DNA of 38,581 bases from Mycobacterium sp. 852002-50816_SCH5313054-b. Its GTDB lineage: Bacteria; Actinomycetota; Actinomycetes; Mycobacteriales; Mycobacteriaceae. Position numbers and translations under genes: made by a program. This document shows positions 25,435 through 33,357 of this stretch, piece by piece; position 1 is the stretch's first letter; the number at the start of each line of letters is the position of its first letter. The notes under the pieces are model-generated. The model was not told where the DNA came from and made no database searches. It worked only from the letters and a program-made list of their open reading frames with translations. The DNA is taken from the NCBI RefSeq assembly GCF_001667185.1, contig NZ_LZIC01000056.1:1-38581 (forward strand), read 5' to 3'.

Positions 25435-26343
25435 TCAGCGCGATTGACGCCTCGACGCCAGTGCCGCCAGGGCGCCGCCCGCCGCGCCCAGGGCCAACGC
25501 CGACGGCACCCCGATCCGGGCGGCCTTGCGGGCGGTGCGAAAGTCGCGGATCTCCCAACCTCGTTCGCGGGCCAGCGCCCGCAGCCGCGCGTCGGGGTTG
25601 ATGGCGACGGCCGTGCCGACCAGCGACAGCATCGGCACGTCGTTGTAGCTGTCGGAATAGGCGGTGCAGCGCTTGAGGTTGAGGCCCTCGCGGATGGCCA
25701 GCGAGCGCACGGCGTGGGCCTTGCCTGGGCCGTGCAGGATCTCGCCGACCAGCCTGCCCGTGAAAACGCCGTCGACCGATTCGGCGACCGTCCCCAGCGC
25801 GCCGGTCAGCCCGAGTCGCCGCGCGATCGTCGCCGCGAGCTCGTACGGCGTGGCGGTGATCAGCCACACCTGTTGGCCGGCGTCGAGGTGCATCTGTGTC
25901 AGCGCGCGGGTGCCGGCCCAGATCTTGTCGGCGATGATCTCGTCGTAGATCTCCTCGCCCAGCGCCACCAGCTGCTCGACCGAGCGGCCCTCGATGAAGG
26001 CGAGCGCCTTGCGCCGTCCGGCGGCGACGTCGTCGCTGTTCTCGGTGCCCAGCAGCTGGAACTTGGCCTGGGCGTAGATGAATCCGAGCACGTCGCGATA
26101 GGTGAAGTAGTTGCGGGCGGCCAGCCCGCGCCCGAAGTGCACCGCCGAGGACCCCTGCACCAGGGTGTTGTCCACGTCGAAGAACGCGGCCGCGGTCAGG
26201 TCGATCGGCGGCTGGGGGTGACCTTCTTCGGGGGGATTGGCCTGCAGGTCCTCCAGCGCGCGTTCGGCGCTCGCGTTGTCGACCAGCGCGTCCAGGTCGG
26301 GGCGGTCCGCGCCGCCCGACTCAGAGGAAGCCGATGAAACCAA
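25435..26343 (-). CDS. serB1: HAD-superfamily phosphatase (SerB1-type)
   Basis: A 302-residue HAD subfamily IB phosphatase annotated as a phosphoserine phosphatase homologue (Rv0505c). Motif I is [12 protein letters not shown] with D56 nucleophile and D58 acid/base; motif II is LITATPYEL; the motif III lysine is in GPGKAHAV; motif IV is [12 protein letters not shown] hydrophobic C-terminus ([19 protein letters not shown]) could be a membrane anchor, unlike cytosolic SerB. The true substrate may be another phosphate ester, since actinobacterial IB members include CicA-like and lysophospholipid phosphatases. TTG 26343 is chosen for the GGAGG 7 nt upstream; TTG 26400 is a possible longer start. 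Confidence 0.88.
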   Translation of the reverse strand: MVSSASSESGGADRPDLDALVDNASAERALEDLQANPPEEGHPQPPIDLTAAAFFDVDNTLVQGSSAVHFGRGLAARNYFTYRDVLGFIYAQAKFQLLGTENSDDVAAGRRKALAFIEGRSVEQLVALGEEIYDEIIADKIWAGTRALTQMHLDAGQQVWLITATPYELAATIARRLGLTGALGTVAESVDGVFTGRLVGEILHGPGKAHAVRSLAIREGLNLKRCTAYSDSYNDVPMLSLVGTAVAINPDARLRALARERGWEIRDFRTARKAARIGVPSALALGAAGGALAALASRRQSR

Positions 26344-26448
26344 GGCCCAACCTCCTCGCTCGCCGTGCCGCCCGGGAATCCGTGGGATGACCGGTATCAA
26401 CCCTATCCGGCGGATGGCCGGGGCGGGTTGCGCGCCTGAGCCGTCAGG

Positions 26449-26739
26449 TCAGGACCACATGGCCGAATTCGTTGACATCGCGCCGGTGTAGTTGTCGTGG
26501 GCCGTCTCGCCGGCGGCCCGCAATCGAGCCAGGGCCTCGCGCATCATCGCCTCTCCGCGGGCCCAGTGCCGATGCGCCTCGGCGTGGGCCGCCGCGCCGG
26601 TTCCCGTCCACGTCGAGTGCAAATTGCCTACCAGCGAATCGATTTCGGCCAGCATGCTTTCGGCGTAGCGCGCAAACTCCGACATCCGTTGCACCGCATC
26701 GGCCAACGCCTGCGGATCCACCCGAAACGCCTCAGCCAC
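26449..26739 (-). CDS. WXG100 protein, EsxE-like
   Basis: A 96-residue type VII secretion substrate of the WXG100 family. The helix-turn-helix hairpin carries the W44-T-G46 motif in HSTWTGTGAAAHAEAHRHW. Length and almost the whole sequence resemble M. tuberculosis EsxE (Rv3904c), including the ending YTGAM then MWS. It lacks a YxxxD/E tail, expected for one partner of an Esx heterodimer. The GTG at 26739 overlaps the end of the EsxF-like gene by 8 bp. In H37Rv esxF-esxE precede cpnT (Rv3903c), encoding a channel protein with an NAD-glycohydrolase toxin; here serB1 follows instead, with no trace of cpnT in the window. Confidence 0.93.
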   Translation of the reverse strand: MAEAFRVDPQALADAVQRMSEFARYAESMLAEIDSLVGNLHSTWTGTGAAAHAEAHRHWARGEAMMREALARLRAAGETAHDNYTGAMSTNSAMWS

Positions 26740-27043
26740 GGCGCACCCCGCGCAGCGCGTGTGCGGATGCGGCCTCGTTGTCCTGGTAGAGCCCGCCGGC
26801 CTGCCCCACCAACCGCGCCAACATCGACAGGCCCACCTCGACCTCGCCGGCGCCGCGGTGCCACAGCTCCCACGCGGAGGCGTAGGCGCTTCCCGACGTG
26901 CCGTGCCAGCCGCCCAGCATGTCGCCGACCCGGGCGTTGAGCTCCGCGAACTGGTTCCGCAGCTCCTCGGCGCGACCGGACAGCGCCTCGGCGAAGCCTC
27001 GCATCGCCTGCGGGTCGACCTGCACCGCGTCCTCGGCAGCCAC
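26732..27043 (-). CDS. WXG100 protein, EsxF-like
   Basis: A 103-residue WXG100 protein with the W46-H-G48 turn in MLGGWHGTSGSAY and a C-terminal export signal Y86-QDN-E90 (YxxxE). It is very similar to M. tuberculosis EsxF (Rv3905c), for example in SAWELWHRGAGEV. EsxE and EsxF form a complex reported to form membrane pores needed for CpnT surface exposure and toxin secretion. The GTG at 27043 is exactly 6 nt after a TAGGTT -10 box (27055-27050), so the mRNA is probably leaderless. It is first in a two-gene unit and divergent from the glutaredoxin-like gene. Confidence 0.93.
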   Translation of the reverse strand: MAAEDAVQVDPQAMRGFAEALSGRAEELRNQFAELNARVGDMLGGWHGTSGSAYASAWELWHRGAGEVEVGLSMLARLVGQAGGLYQDNEAASAHALRGVRRG

Positions 27044-27049
27044 AGCCGC

Positions 27050-27055
27050 AACCTA
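27050..27055 (-). promoter_or_regulatory. Putative -10 box of the esxFE-like unit
   Basis: TAGGTT on the minus strand ends 6 nt before the GTG at 27043, the ideal leaderless spacing. Confidence 0.55.
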
Positions 27056-27090
27056 ACCGCCGCGGCGTGGCCCCACAATTCACCCGGTGC

Positions 27091-27096
27091 CACACT
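27091..27096 (+). promoter_or_regulatory. Weak candidate -10 box for the glutaredoxin-like gene
   Basis: CACACT matches only the nAnnnT core but ends 7 nt before the ATG at 27104, consistent with leaderless initiation; no ribosome site is visible. Confidence 0.3.
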
Positions 27097-27103
27097 GGTC
27101 GCC

Positions 27104-27373
27104 ATGACGCAGGGCCCACGCCGACCGCGGGTGGAGTTGCTGACCCGCGACGGCTGCGCGATCTGCGTGCGGGTGCACGCCCGGCTGGTCGAATTGGCCG
27201 ACGAGCTGGGCTTCGAGCTGGCCACGACCGACGTCGACGCCGCGGCGGCGGCGGGCGACCCCGGGCTGCGGGCGGAGTTCGGGGATCGGCTCCCGGTGAT
27301 CCTGCTGGACGGCCGCGAGCACAGCTACTGGGAGGTGGACGAGCCGCGGCTGCGCGCCGACCTCGCCCGGTAG
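27104..27373 (+). CDS. Glutaredoxin-like thiol-redox protein, Rv0508 homologue
   Basis: An 89-residue thioredoxin-fold protein of the glutaredoxin-like DUF836 type. It has the N-terminal active site C-A-I-C in [16 protein letters not shown], the cis-Pro in RLPVILLDG, and a short beta-hairpin before HSYWEVDE. It is probably a dithiol oxidoreductase working with mycothiol or thioredoxin reductase in the cytosol; the partner is unknown. The gene lies 97 nt before hemA in the same direction and is divergent from the esxFE-like pair. ATG 27104 is the only good start before the motif. Confidence 0.88.
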   Translation: MTQGPRRPRVELLTRDGCAICVRVHARLVELADELGFELATTDVDAAAAAGDPGLRAEFGDRLPVILLDGREHSYWEVDEPRLRADLAR

Positions 27374-27387
27374 CGGACGCCACTTAT

Positions 27388-27417
27388 TTGGTAGCCCAGC
27401 TGATCAACGATTACCGT
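27388..27417 (+). promoter_or_regulatory. Putative hemA promoter
   Basis: TTGGTA (27388-27393) and TACCGT (27412-27417), 18 bp apart, give a plausible sigma-A type promoter with a start near 27424 and a leader of about 47 nt containing an AGGTGAT ribosome site just before hemA. Confidence 0.45.
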
Positions 27418-27470
27418 GGACAGCAGTTCAGTTACTGGGAAAGCAAGGGAGCTGGCCAGGTGATGCTGCC

Positions 27471-28841
27471 GTGAGCGTCCTGCTCTTCGGGGTTTCGCAC
27501 CGCAGTGCGCCGGTCTCCGTCCTGGAACAACTCAGCATCGACGAATCCGATCAGGTCAAGATCGTCGATCGGGTGTTGCAGTCGCCGCTGGTGACCGAGG
27601 CGATGGTGCTCTCGACGTGCAACCGGGTCGAGGTCTACGCCGTCGTCGACGCGTTCCACGGCGGGTTGGCGGTGGTCGGGCAGGTGCTGTCGGAACACTC
27701 CGGAATGTCGATGGGCGACCTGACCAAGTACGCCTACGTGCGCTACAGCGAGGCCGCCGTCGAGCACCTGTTCGCGGTGGCCAGCGGCCTGGATTCCGCG
27801 GTGATCGGCGAGCAGCAGGTGCTGGGCCAGGTGCGCCGCGCCTACGGGGCCGCCGAGGCCAACCGCACCGTCGGGCGGGTGCTGCACGAGCTGGCCCAGC
27901 GGGCGCTGTCGGTTGGCAAGCGGGTGCACTCCGAAACCGCCATCGATGCCGCCGGCGCCTCGGTGGTGTCGGTCGCCCTGGGCATGGCCGAGCGCAGGCT
28001 GGGCGGGCTGGCGGGCAAGGCCGCCGTGGTCATCGGCGCCGGGGCGATGGGCGCGCTGTCCTCGGCGCACCTGATCCGGTCCGGCATCGAGCACGTCGCG
28101 GTGGTCAACCGCTCGGCGTCGCGCGCGCAGCGGCTGGCCCGCAAGATCCGCGAATCCGGCGTGCGGGCCGAGGCGCTGACGCTGGACCGGCTGGCCGACG
28201 CGCTGTCGGACGCCGACGTCGTGGTGAGCTGCACGGGCGCCGTCAGCCCCGTGGTCTCGCTGGCGGACGTGCACCACGCGCTGGCCGCGGCCCGCCGCGA
28301 CGAGGCCGCCCACCCGCTGGTCATCTGCGACCTGGGCATGCCGCGCGACGTCGACCCGGCCGTGGCCGGACTGCCCGGGGTTTGGGTCGTCGACGTGGAC
28401 CGCGTGCAGCGCGAGCCGTCCGCCCACGCGGCGGCCGCCGACGTCGACGCCGCGCGCCACATCGTGGCGGCCGAGGTCGCCACGTACCTGGCGGGGCAGC
28501 GGATGGCCGAGGTCACCCCGACGGTGACGGCGCTGCGCCAGCGGGCCGCCGACGTCGTCGAAGCCGAACTGCTGCGCCTCGACAATCGGCTGCCCGGCCT
28601 GGAAAGCGCCCACCGCGAGGAGGTGGCGCGCACCGTGCGCCGCGTGGTCGACAAGCTGCTGCACGCACCCACCGTGCGGATCAAGCAGCTCGCCAGCGCC
28701 CCGGGCGGCGACAGTTACGCCGAGGCGCTGCGCGAACTGTTCGAACTTGACCAGACCGCCGTCGATGCCGTCGCCGCTGGTGAATTGCCGGTCGCACCAA
28801 GTGGATTCGACGCCGCCACGCCTCAACAAGCCGGCGAGTAG
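27471..28841 (+). CDS. hemA: Glutamyl-tRNA reductase
   Basis: Reduces glutamyl-tRNA(Glu) to glutamate-1-semialdehyde with NADPH, the first step of the C5 tetrapyrrole pathway. The 456-residue protein shows the catalytic C50 in [12 protein letters not shown], the [13 protein letters not shown] substrate-binding block and the NADPH loop VVIGAGAMG. The C-terminal helical dimerisation domain contains [10 protein letters not shown] and [13 protein letters not shown]. It starts at GTG 27471, overlapping a minimal ATG-CTG-CCG-TGA ORF at the ribosome site. It leads hemC, hemD, hemB and two membrane protein genes on one strand. The glutamate-1-semialdehyde aminomutase gene hemL is not in the window. 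Confidence 0.97.
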   Translation: MSVLLFGVSHRSAPVSVLEQLSIDESDQVKIVDRVLQSPLVTEAMVLSTCNRVEVYAVVDAFHGGLAVVGQVLSEHSGMSMGDLTKYAYVRYSEAAVEHLFAVASGLDSAVIGEQQVLGQVRRAYGAAEANRTVGRVLHELAQRALSVGKRVHSETAIDAAGASVVSVALGMAERRLGGLAGKAAVVIGAGAMGALSSAHLIRSGIEHVAVVNRSASRAQRLARKIRESGVRAEALTLDRLADALSDADVVVSCTGAVSPVVSLADVHHALAAARRDEAAHPLVICDLGMPRDVDPAVAGLPGVWVVDVDRVQREPSAHAAAADVDAARHIVAAEVATYLAGQRMAEVTPTVTALRQRAADVVEAELLRLDNRLPGLESAHREEVARTVRRVVDKLLHAPTVRIKQLASAPGGDSYAEALRELFELDQTAVDAVAAGELPVAPSGFDAATPQQAGE

Positions 28842-28854
28842 GCCATTGCCGCAC

Positions 28855-29799
28855 GTGATCCGGATAGGCACCCGGGGCAGCCTATTGGCCACCACCCAGG
28901 CCGGTGTCGTCAGAGACGCCTTGATCGCCAACGGCCATCCGGCCGAACTGGTGATCATCAGCACGGCCGGCGACCGGTCGTCGGCGCCCATTCAGAGCCT
29001 GGGCGTGGGCGCCTTCACCACCGCGTTGCGAGAGGCCATCGACGATGGCCGCGTCGACGCCGCGGTGCACTCGCACAAGGATTTGCCCACGGCCGACGAC
29101 CCGAGGTTCACCATCGCCGCGATACCGCCGCGCAACGACCCCCGCGACGCGCTGGTCGCACGGGACGGGCTGGTGCTCGGGGAGTTGCCGGCGGGTTCGC
29201 TGGTGGGCACGTCTTCGCCGCGAAGGGCGGCACAGCTTAGAGCATTGGGTCTCGGTTTGGAAATCCGCCCCCTACGAGGCAACCTAGATACCAGGTTGAA
29301 CAGGGTAAGCAGTGGTGATCTTGACGCGATCGTGGTGGCCCGCGCCGGTCTCGCCCGGCTGGGCCGCCTCGACGATGTCACCGAGACGCTAGAGCCGGTG
29401 CAGATGTTGCCAGCACCTGCTCAGGGCGCGCTCGCCGTCGAGTGTCGCGCCGGTGCCGAGTTGGTGGCGGTGCTGGCGGAGTTGGACGACGCCGACACGC
29501 GAGCGGCGGTCACCGCGGAGCGAGCCCTGCTGGCCGAACTGGAGGCCGGTTGCTCGGCACCGGTGGGCGCGATCGCCGAGGTGGTCGAGTCCATCGATGA
29601 GGAGGGCCGGGTCTTCGAAGAGCTGTCGCTGCGCGGCTGCGTGGCGGCGCTGGACGGGTCCGACGTGATCCGCGCGTCCGGCATCGGCACTCCCGGTCGG
29701 GCCCGGGAGCTGGGGCTCTCGGTCGCCGCCGAGCTGCTCGAGCTGGGGGCCGGAGAGCTGATCGGGGGAGCGCGGCAAGACCCCGCGCGAGGAAACTGA
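28855..29799 (+). CDS. hemC: Porphobilinogen deaminase (hydroxymethylbilane synthase)
   Basis: Polymerises four porphobilinogens into hydroxymethylbilane. The 314-residue protein has the N-terminal [11 protein letters not shown], the catalytic Asp in VHSHKDLPT, arginine-rich substrate loops ([23 protein letters not shown]), and C233 in [11 protein letters not shown], which anchors the dipyrromethane cofactor. GTG 28855 gives the conserved MIRIGTRG start; a TTG at 28846 would add three residues. It begins 13 nt after the hemA stop with GGCGAG as probable ribosome site. The last residues differ from H37Rv. Confidence 0.96.
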   Translation: MIRIGTRGSLLATTQAGVVRDALIANGHPAELVIISTAGDRSSAPIQSLGVGAFTTALREAIDDGRVDAAVHSHKDLPTADDPRFTIAAIPPRNDPRDALVARDGLVLGELPAGSLVGTSSPRRAAQLRALGLGLEIRPLRGNLDTRLNRVSSGDLDAIVVARAGLARLGRLDDVTETLEPVQMLPAPAQGALAVECRAGAELVAVLAELDDADTRAAVTAERALLAELEAGCSAPVGAIAEVVESIDEEGRVFEELSLRGCVAALDGSDVIRASGIGTPGRARELGLSVAAELLELGAGELIGGARQDPARGN

Positions 29800-29821
29800 A
29801 GAGAATCACTTGGGAGCGACA

Positions 29822-31492
29822 ATGACGACGCGAGGGCGTAAGCCGAGACCGGGCCACATCACGTTCGTGGGCTCGGGCCCCGGCGACCCGGGACTGTTGA
29901 CGACGCGGGCGGCCACGGTGCTGGCCAACGCCGCCCTGGTATTCACCGACCCCGACGTGCCCGAACCCGTGCTCGCGCTCATCGGTAAGGACCTGCCGCC
30001 GGTCTCCGGCCCGGCGCCGGCCGGCCCGGACGGCAACGCCGTCGGCGATGGCCCAGGGGCCGGGGAAGATCGGGCCCAGGCCGCACCGGCGGTGATCACC
30101 GAGGGCCCGGACGTCCGCCCGGCGCTGGGCGAGCCCGCCGAGGTCGCCAAAACGCTTGTCGCCGAGGCCCGTTCGGGGGCCGACGTGGTGCGGCTGGTGG
30201 CCGGCGACCCGCTGACGCTGGACGCCGTCATCACCGAGGTGAACGCCGTCGCGCGCAGCCACCTGCACATCGAGATCGTGCCCGGGCTGGCCGCCACCAG
30301 CGCCGTCCCGACCTACGCGGGGCTGCCGCTGGGCTCGTCGCACACGGTCGCCGACGTCCGCGGCGACGTGGACTTCGACGCCCTCGCGGCTGCCCCCGGC
30401 CCGCTGATCCTGCAGGCCACCGCCTCGCACCTGGCCGACGCGGCCCGCGCCCTGATCGAGCACGAGCTGGCCGAGACCACCCCCTGCGTGGTGACCGCGC
30501 AGGGCACCACCTGCCAGCAGCGCTCGGTCGAGACCACGCTGCAGGGCCTGACCGATTCGGCCATCCTGGGCGGCAACGACCCGGCCGGCCCCATGACCGG
30601 GCCGCTGGTGGTGACCATCGGCAAGACGGTCGCCAGCCGGGCGAAGCTGAACTGGTGGGAGAGCCGCGCGCTCTATGGCTGGACCGTGTTGGTGCCGCGC
30701 ACCAAGGACCAGGCCGGCGAGATGAGCGAGCGGCTGACGTCGTACGGCGCGCTGCCGATCGAGGTGCCGACCATCGCCGTCGAGCCCCCGCGCAGCCCCG
30801 CCCAGATGGAGCGGGCGGTCAAGGGCCTGGTCGACGGCCGCTTCCAGTGGGTGGTGTTCACCTCCACCAACGCGGTGCGCGCCGTGTGGGAGAAGTTCGG
30901 CGAGTTCGGCCTGGACGCCCGCGCGTTCTCCGGGGTGAAGATCGCCTGCGTCGGCGAGTCGACGGCCGACCGGGTCCGTGCCTTCGGGATCAGCCCCGAG
31001 CTGGTGCCGGCCGGCGAGCAGTCCTCGCTCGGTCTGCTCGACGACTTCCCGCCCTACGACAGCATTTTCGATCCGGTCAACCGGGTCCTGCTGCCGCGGG
31101 CCGACATCGCCACCGAGACGCTGGCCGAGGGGCTGCGCGAGCGCGGCTGGGAGATCGAGGACGTCACCGCCTACCGGACCGTGCGCGCCGCGCCACCGCC
31201 GGCGACCACCCGCGAGATGATCAAGACGGGCGGCTTCGACGCCGTGTGCTTCACCTCCAGCTCGACCGTGCGCAACCTGGTCGGCATCGCCGGTAAGCCG
31301 CACGCGCGGACGATCATCGCCTGCATCGGCCCCAAGACCGCCGAGACCGCCGCGGAATTCGGGCTGCGGGTGGACGTGCAACCGGATACCGCCGCCGTCG
31401 GCCCGCTGGTCGACGCCTTGGCCGAGCACGCCGCGCGGCTGCGCGCCGAGGGTGCGCTGCCGCCGCCGCGTAAGAAGAGCCGCAGGCGCTAG
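29822..31492 (+). CDS. hemD: Fused uroporphyrinogen-III methyltransferase-like/uroporphyrinogen-III synthase
   Basis: A 556-residue two-domain protein. Residues 7-265 are a tetrapyrrole methylase (CobA/SUMT-like) domain with VGSGPGDPGLLT, VRLVAGDPL and VPGLAATSAVPTYAGLPLG. A Pro/Gly/Asp-rich insertion (about 58-95) interrupts it. Residues 280-540 are a HemD uroporphyrinogen-III synthase domain with GWTVLVPRTKDQ, FTSTNAVRAVW and CFTSSSTVRNLVG. The synthase cyclises hydroxymethylbilane; whether the methylase domain is active toward precorrin-2 is not certain. The tail is highly basic (PPRKKSRRR). ATG 29822 has GGGAG 5 nt upstream; an in-frame TTG at 29810 is less likely. Confidence 0.95.
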   Translation: MTTRGRKPRPGHITFVGSGPGDPGLLTTRAATVLANAALVFTDPDVPEPVLALIGKDLPPVSGPAPAGPDGNAVGDGPGAGEDRAQAAPAVITEGPDVRPALGEPAEVAKTLVAEARSGADVVRLVAGDPLTLDAVITEVNAVARSHLHIEIVPGLAATSAVPTYAGLPLGSSHTVADVRGDVDFDALAAAPGPLILQATASHLADAARALIEHELAETTPCVVTAQGTTCQQRSVETTLQGLTDSAILGGNDPAGPMTGPLVVTIGKTVASRAKLNWWESRALYGWTVLVPRTKDQAGEMSERLTSYGALPIEVPTIAVEPPRSPAQMERAVKGLVDGRFQWVVFTSTNAVRAVWEKFGEFGLDARAFSGVKIACVGESTADRVRAFGISPELVPAGEQSSLGLLDDFPPYDSIFDPVNRVLLPRADIATETLAEGLRERGWEIEDVTAYRTVRAAPPPATTREMIKTGGFDAVCFTSSSTVRNLVGIAGKPHARTIIACIGPKTAETAAEFGLRVDVQPDTAAVGPLVDALAEHAARLRAEGALPPPRKKSRRR

Positions 31493-31505
31493 TGGGTGCC
31501 GGACC

Positions 31506-31567
31506 CGCGAGCGCGCGTGTTTGCACACCGACACGCCGTCGGGGCTGGCATTCTGCGCGCGTTCGCG
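31506..31567. repeat. Inverted repeat in the hemD-hemB spacer
   Basis: CGCGAGCGCGCG (31506-31517) is repeated in inverted orientation as CGCGCGTTCGCG (31556-31567) with one mismatch. A smaller dyad GCGTGT/ACACGC lies inside at 31515-31536. It could form an RNA stem between hemD and hemB that tunes downstream expression. High GC makes chance pairing easy, so support is weak. Confidence 0.3.
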
Positions 31568-31580
31568 GCGACGGACGCCC

Positions 31581-32564
31581 GTGAGCGCGTACCCGCGGCA
31601 GCGCCCGCGCCGGCTCCGCTCCACCCCCGCGCTGCGTCGTCTGGTGACGCAAACATCTTTGGAGCCAAGGCATTTGGTGTTGCCGATGTTCGTCGCCGAC
31701 GGGTTCGACGAACCGCGACCGATCACGTCGATGCCCAACGTCCTTCAGCACAGCCGGGATTCGCTGCGCCGGGCAGCCGAAGAGGCCGTCGCCGCGGGGG
31801 TTGGCGGGCTGATGCTGTTCGGCGTGCCCCGCGAGCAGGACAAGGACTCGACCGGCTCGGCCGGCACCGATCCGGACGGCATCCTGAACGTCGCGCTGCG
31901 TGACCTGGCCAAGGATCTCGGTGACGCCACCGTGTTGATGGCCGACACCTGCCTGGACGAGTTCACCGATCACGGGCACTGCGGGGTCCTGGACGCCCGC
32001 GGCCGGGTGGACAACGACGCCACCCTGGCCCGCTACGTCAAACTGGCTGTGGCACAGGCGGAATCGGGCGCCCACGTGGTCGGACCGAGCGGCATGATGG
32101 ACGGCCAGGTGGCCGCGATTCGCGACGGCCTGGACGCGGCCGGCTACGCCGACGTGGTGATCCTGGCCTACGCCGCGAAGTTCGCCTCGGCGTTTTACGG
32201 CCCCTTCCGCGAGGCGGTGAGCTCGAGCCTGTCCGGGGACCGGCGCACCTACCAGCAGGACCCCGGCAACTTCCGGGAGGCGCTGCGCGAGGTCCGGCTG
32301 GACCTGGACGAAGGCGCCGACATCGTGATGGTCAAGCCCGCCCTGGGTTACCTCGATGTACTGGCGGCGGCGGCGGAGGTCTCCCCGGTGCCGGTGGCCG
32401 CGTATCAGGTGTCGGGGGAGTACGCGATGATCTGCGCTGCGGCCGCGAACGGCTGGATCGACGAGCGCGCCGCCGCGCTGGAGTCGTTGACGAGCATCCG
32501 GCGCGCCGGGGCCGATATCGTGCTCACCTACTGGGCCGCGGATGCGGCAAGCTGGCTGTCGTGA
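31581..32564 (+). CDS. hemB: Delta-aminolevulinic acid dehydratase (porphobilinogen synthase)
   Basis: Condenses two 5-aminolevulinates to porphobilinogen. The 327-residue protein has both Schiff-base lysines, K200 in AYAAKFASAFYGPF and K252 in IVMVKPALGYLD. The metal loop reads DTCLDEFTDHGHCG: C124 and C134 are kept, but the middle zinc cysteine is D126, so the site is a hybrid between the Cys3 zinc type and the Asp-rich magnesium type. I recall the same in H37Rv. GTG 31581 gives the expected MSAYPRQRPRRLR start, 88 nt after hemD. The stop overlaps the next start (GTGA). Confidence 0.96.
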   Translation: MSAYPRQRPRRLRSTPALRRLVTQTSLEPRHLVLPMFVADGFDEPRPITSMPNVLQHSRDSLRRAAEEAVAAGVGGLMLFGVPREQDKDSTGSAGTDPDGILNVALRDLAKDLGDATVLMADTCLDEFTDHGHCGVLDARGRVDNDATLARYVKLAVAQAESGAHVVGPSGMMDGQVAAIRDGLDAAGYADVVILAYAAKFASAFYGPFREAVSSSLSGDRRTYQQDPGNFREALREVRLDLDEGADIVMVKPALGYLDVLAAAAEVSPVPVAAYQVSGEYAMICAAAANGWIDERAAALESLTSIRRAGADIVLTYWAADAASWLS

Positions 32565-33094
32565 CCGCCGAACCGAAGCCGTTGTTCTACGAGCCCGGCG
32601 CCAGCTGGTGGTGGGTGGCACTGGGCCCGGCGTCGGCGGTGGCCATGGTCCTGATCGAAATCTGGAGCGGGGCCCCGGTGTCGCTCGTCGTCCCGGCCAT
32701 CTTCCTGCTGCTCGTGTCGGCGTTTGTGGCACTGCAGGTGCACGCGGCACGGATCCACGTCTCGGTCGAGCTCACCGAGGACGCCCTGCGCCAGGGCACC
32801 GAAACCATCCTGGTCCGCGAGATCCTCAAGGTCTATCCCGAGCCCGAGCACCACGAGGCGTCCGGCAAGGAGCTGGCGAAATGGCAGTCGTCGCGGGCGC
32901 TCGGCGAACTGGCCGGGGTGCCGCGCCGCCGGATCGGCATCGGCCTCAAGCTCACCGGCGACCGCACCGCCCAGGCCTGGGCACGTCGTCATCGTCACCT
33001 GCGGGCGGCGCTGACCCCGCTGGTCCAAGAGCGGGTGGAGCCGGCCCGGTCCGACGTCGCCGACGACGATTTCGAAGACGGGTCGCTCGCGTGA
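32561..33094 (+). CDS. Membrane protein, Rv0513 homologue (DUF3093-like layout)
   Basis: A 177-residue protein translationally coupled to hemB (GTGA). A short N-terminus with YEPGASWWW precedes two hydrophobic spans (about 17-37 and 42-62). The remainder is a soluble domain with a strand-rich VHVSVELTEDALRQG-type segment and a Trp/Arg-rich end (WARRHRHLRAAL). The layout resembles DUF3093 proteins, a tentative assignment. Coupling to the haem operon is conserved with H37Rv, so a role in haem handling is possible but unproven. Confidence 0.82.
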   Translation: MTAEPKPLFYEPGASWWWVALGPASAVAMVLIEIWSGAPVSLVVPAIFLLLVSAFVALQVHAARIHVSVELTEDALRQGTETILVREILKVYPEPEHHEASGKELAKWQSSRALGELAGVPRRRIGIGLKLTGDRTAQAWARRHRHLRAALTPLVQERVEPARSDVADDDFEDGSLA

Positions 33095-33357
33095 TCGCTC
33101 GGTACCGGGCGTTCGTGGAGCTCGCCCTGGCCTGTGCCGCGCTGGTGGGTGGGGGCGTCACCTGGGTGCACGCGCGCCACACGGTGAGTGTCGCGCCGAT
33201 CGCCGACGGGCAGCCGATCACCACGTCGCTGGTGTACAACCCTCAGCTGCTATTGCTGACGCTGGTGCTGGTGACGACCGCCGGAGTGCTCGCGGTGGTC
33301 GGAATCGCCCGGCTGTTACGGACCCGGGGCGCCGGGAAGGTTACGCCGTCTTCTTGA
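33091..33357 (+). CDS. Small two-span membrane protein, Rv0514 homologue
   Basis: An 88-residue protein whose GTG overlaps the preceding stop (GTGA). Two hydrophobic segments (about 7-27 and 51-73) flank a polar loop with TVSVAPIADGQPI, presumably extracytoplasmic, and a short basic C-terminus. No motif gives a function. It ends the haem cluster and overlaps the convergent oprA gene by 17 bp. In H37Rv a REP13E12 repeat gene (Rv0515) follows; here it is absent. Confidence 0.82.
   Translation: MIARYRAFVELALACAALVGGGVTWVHARHTVSVAPIADGQPITTSLVYNPQLLLLTLVLVTTAGVLAVVGIARLLRTRGAGKVTPSS

Noticed and set aside
26344..26448. Remnant of cpnT downstream of the EsxE-like gene
   Set aside because: Only 105 nt separate it from the serB1 start, with no frame resembling CpnT and no toxin-domain residues.
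29510..31738. 742-residue open frame antisense to hemC-hemD-hemB
   Set aside because: It is rich in Arg, Gly, His and Ala with no domain, and is fully explained as the complement of three well-supported haem genes.
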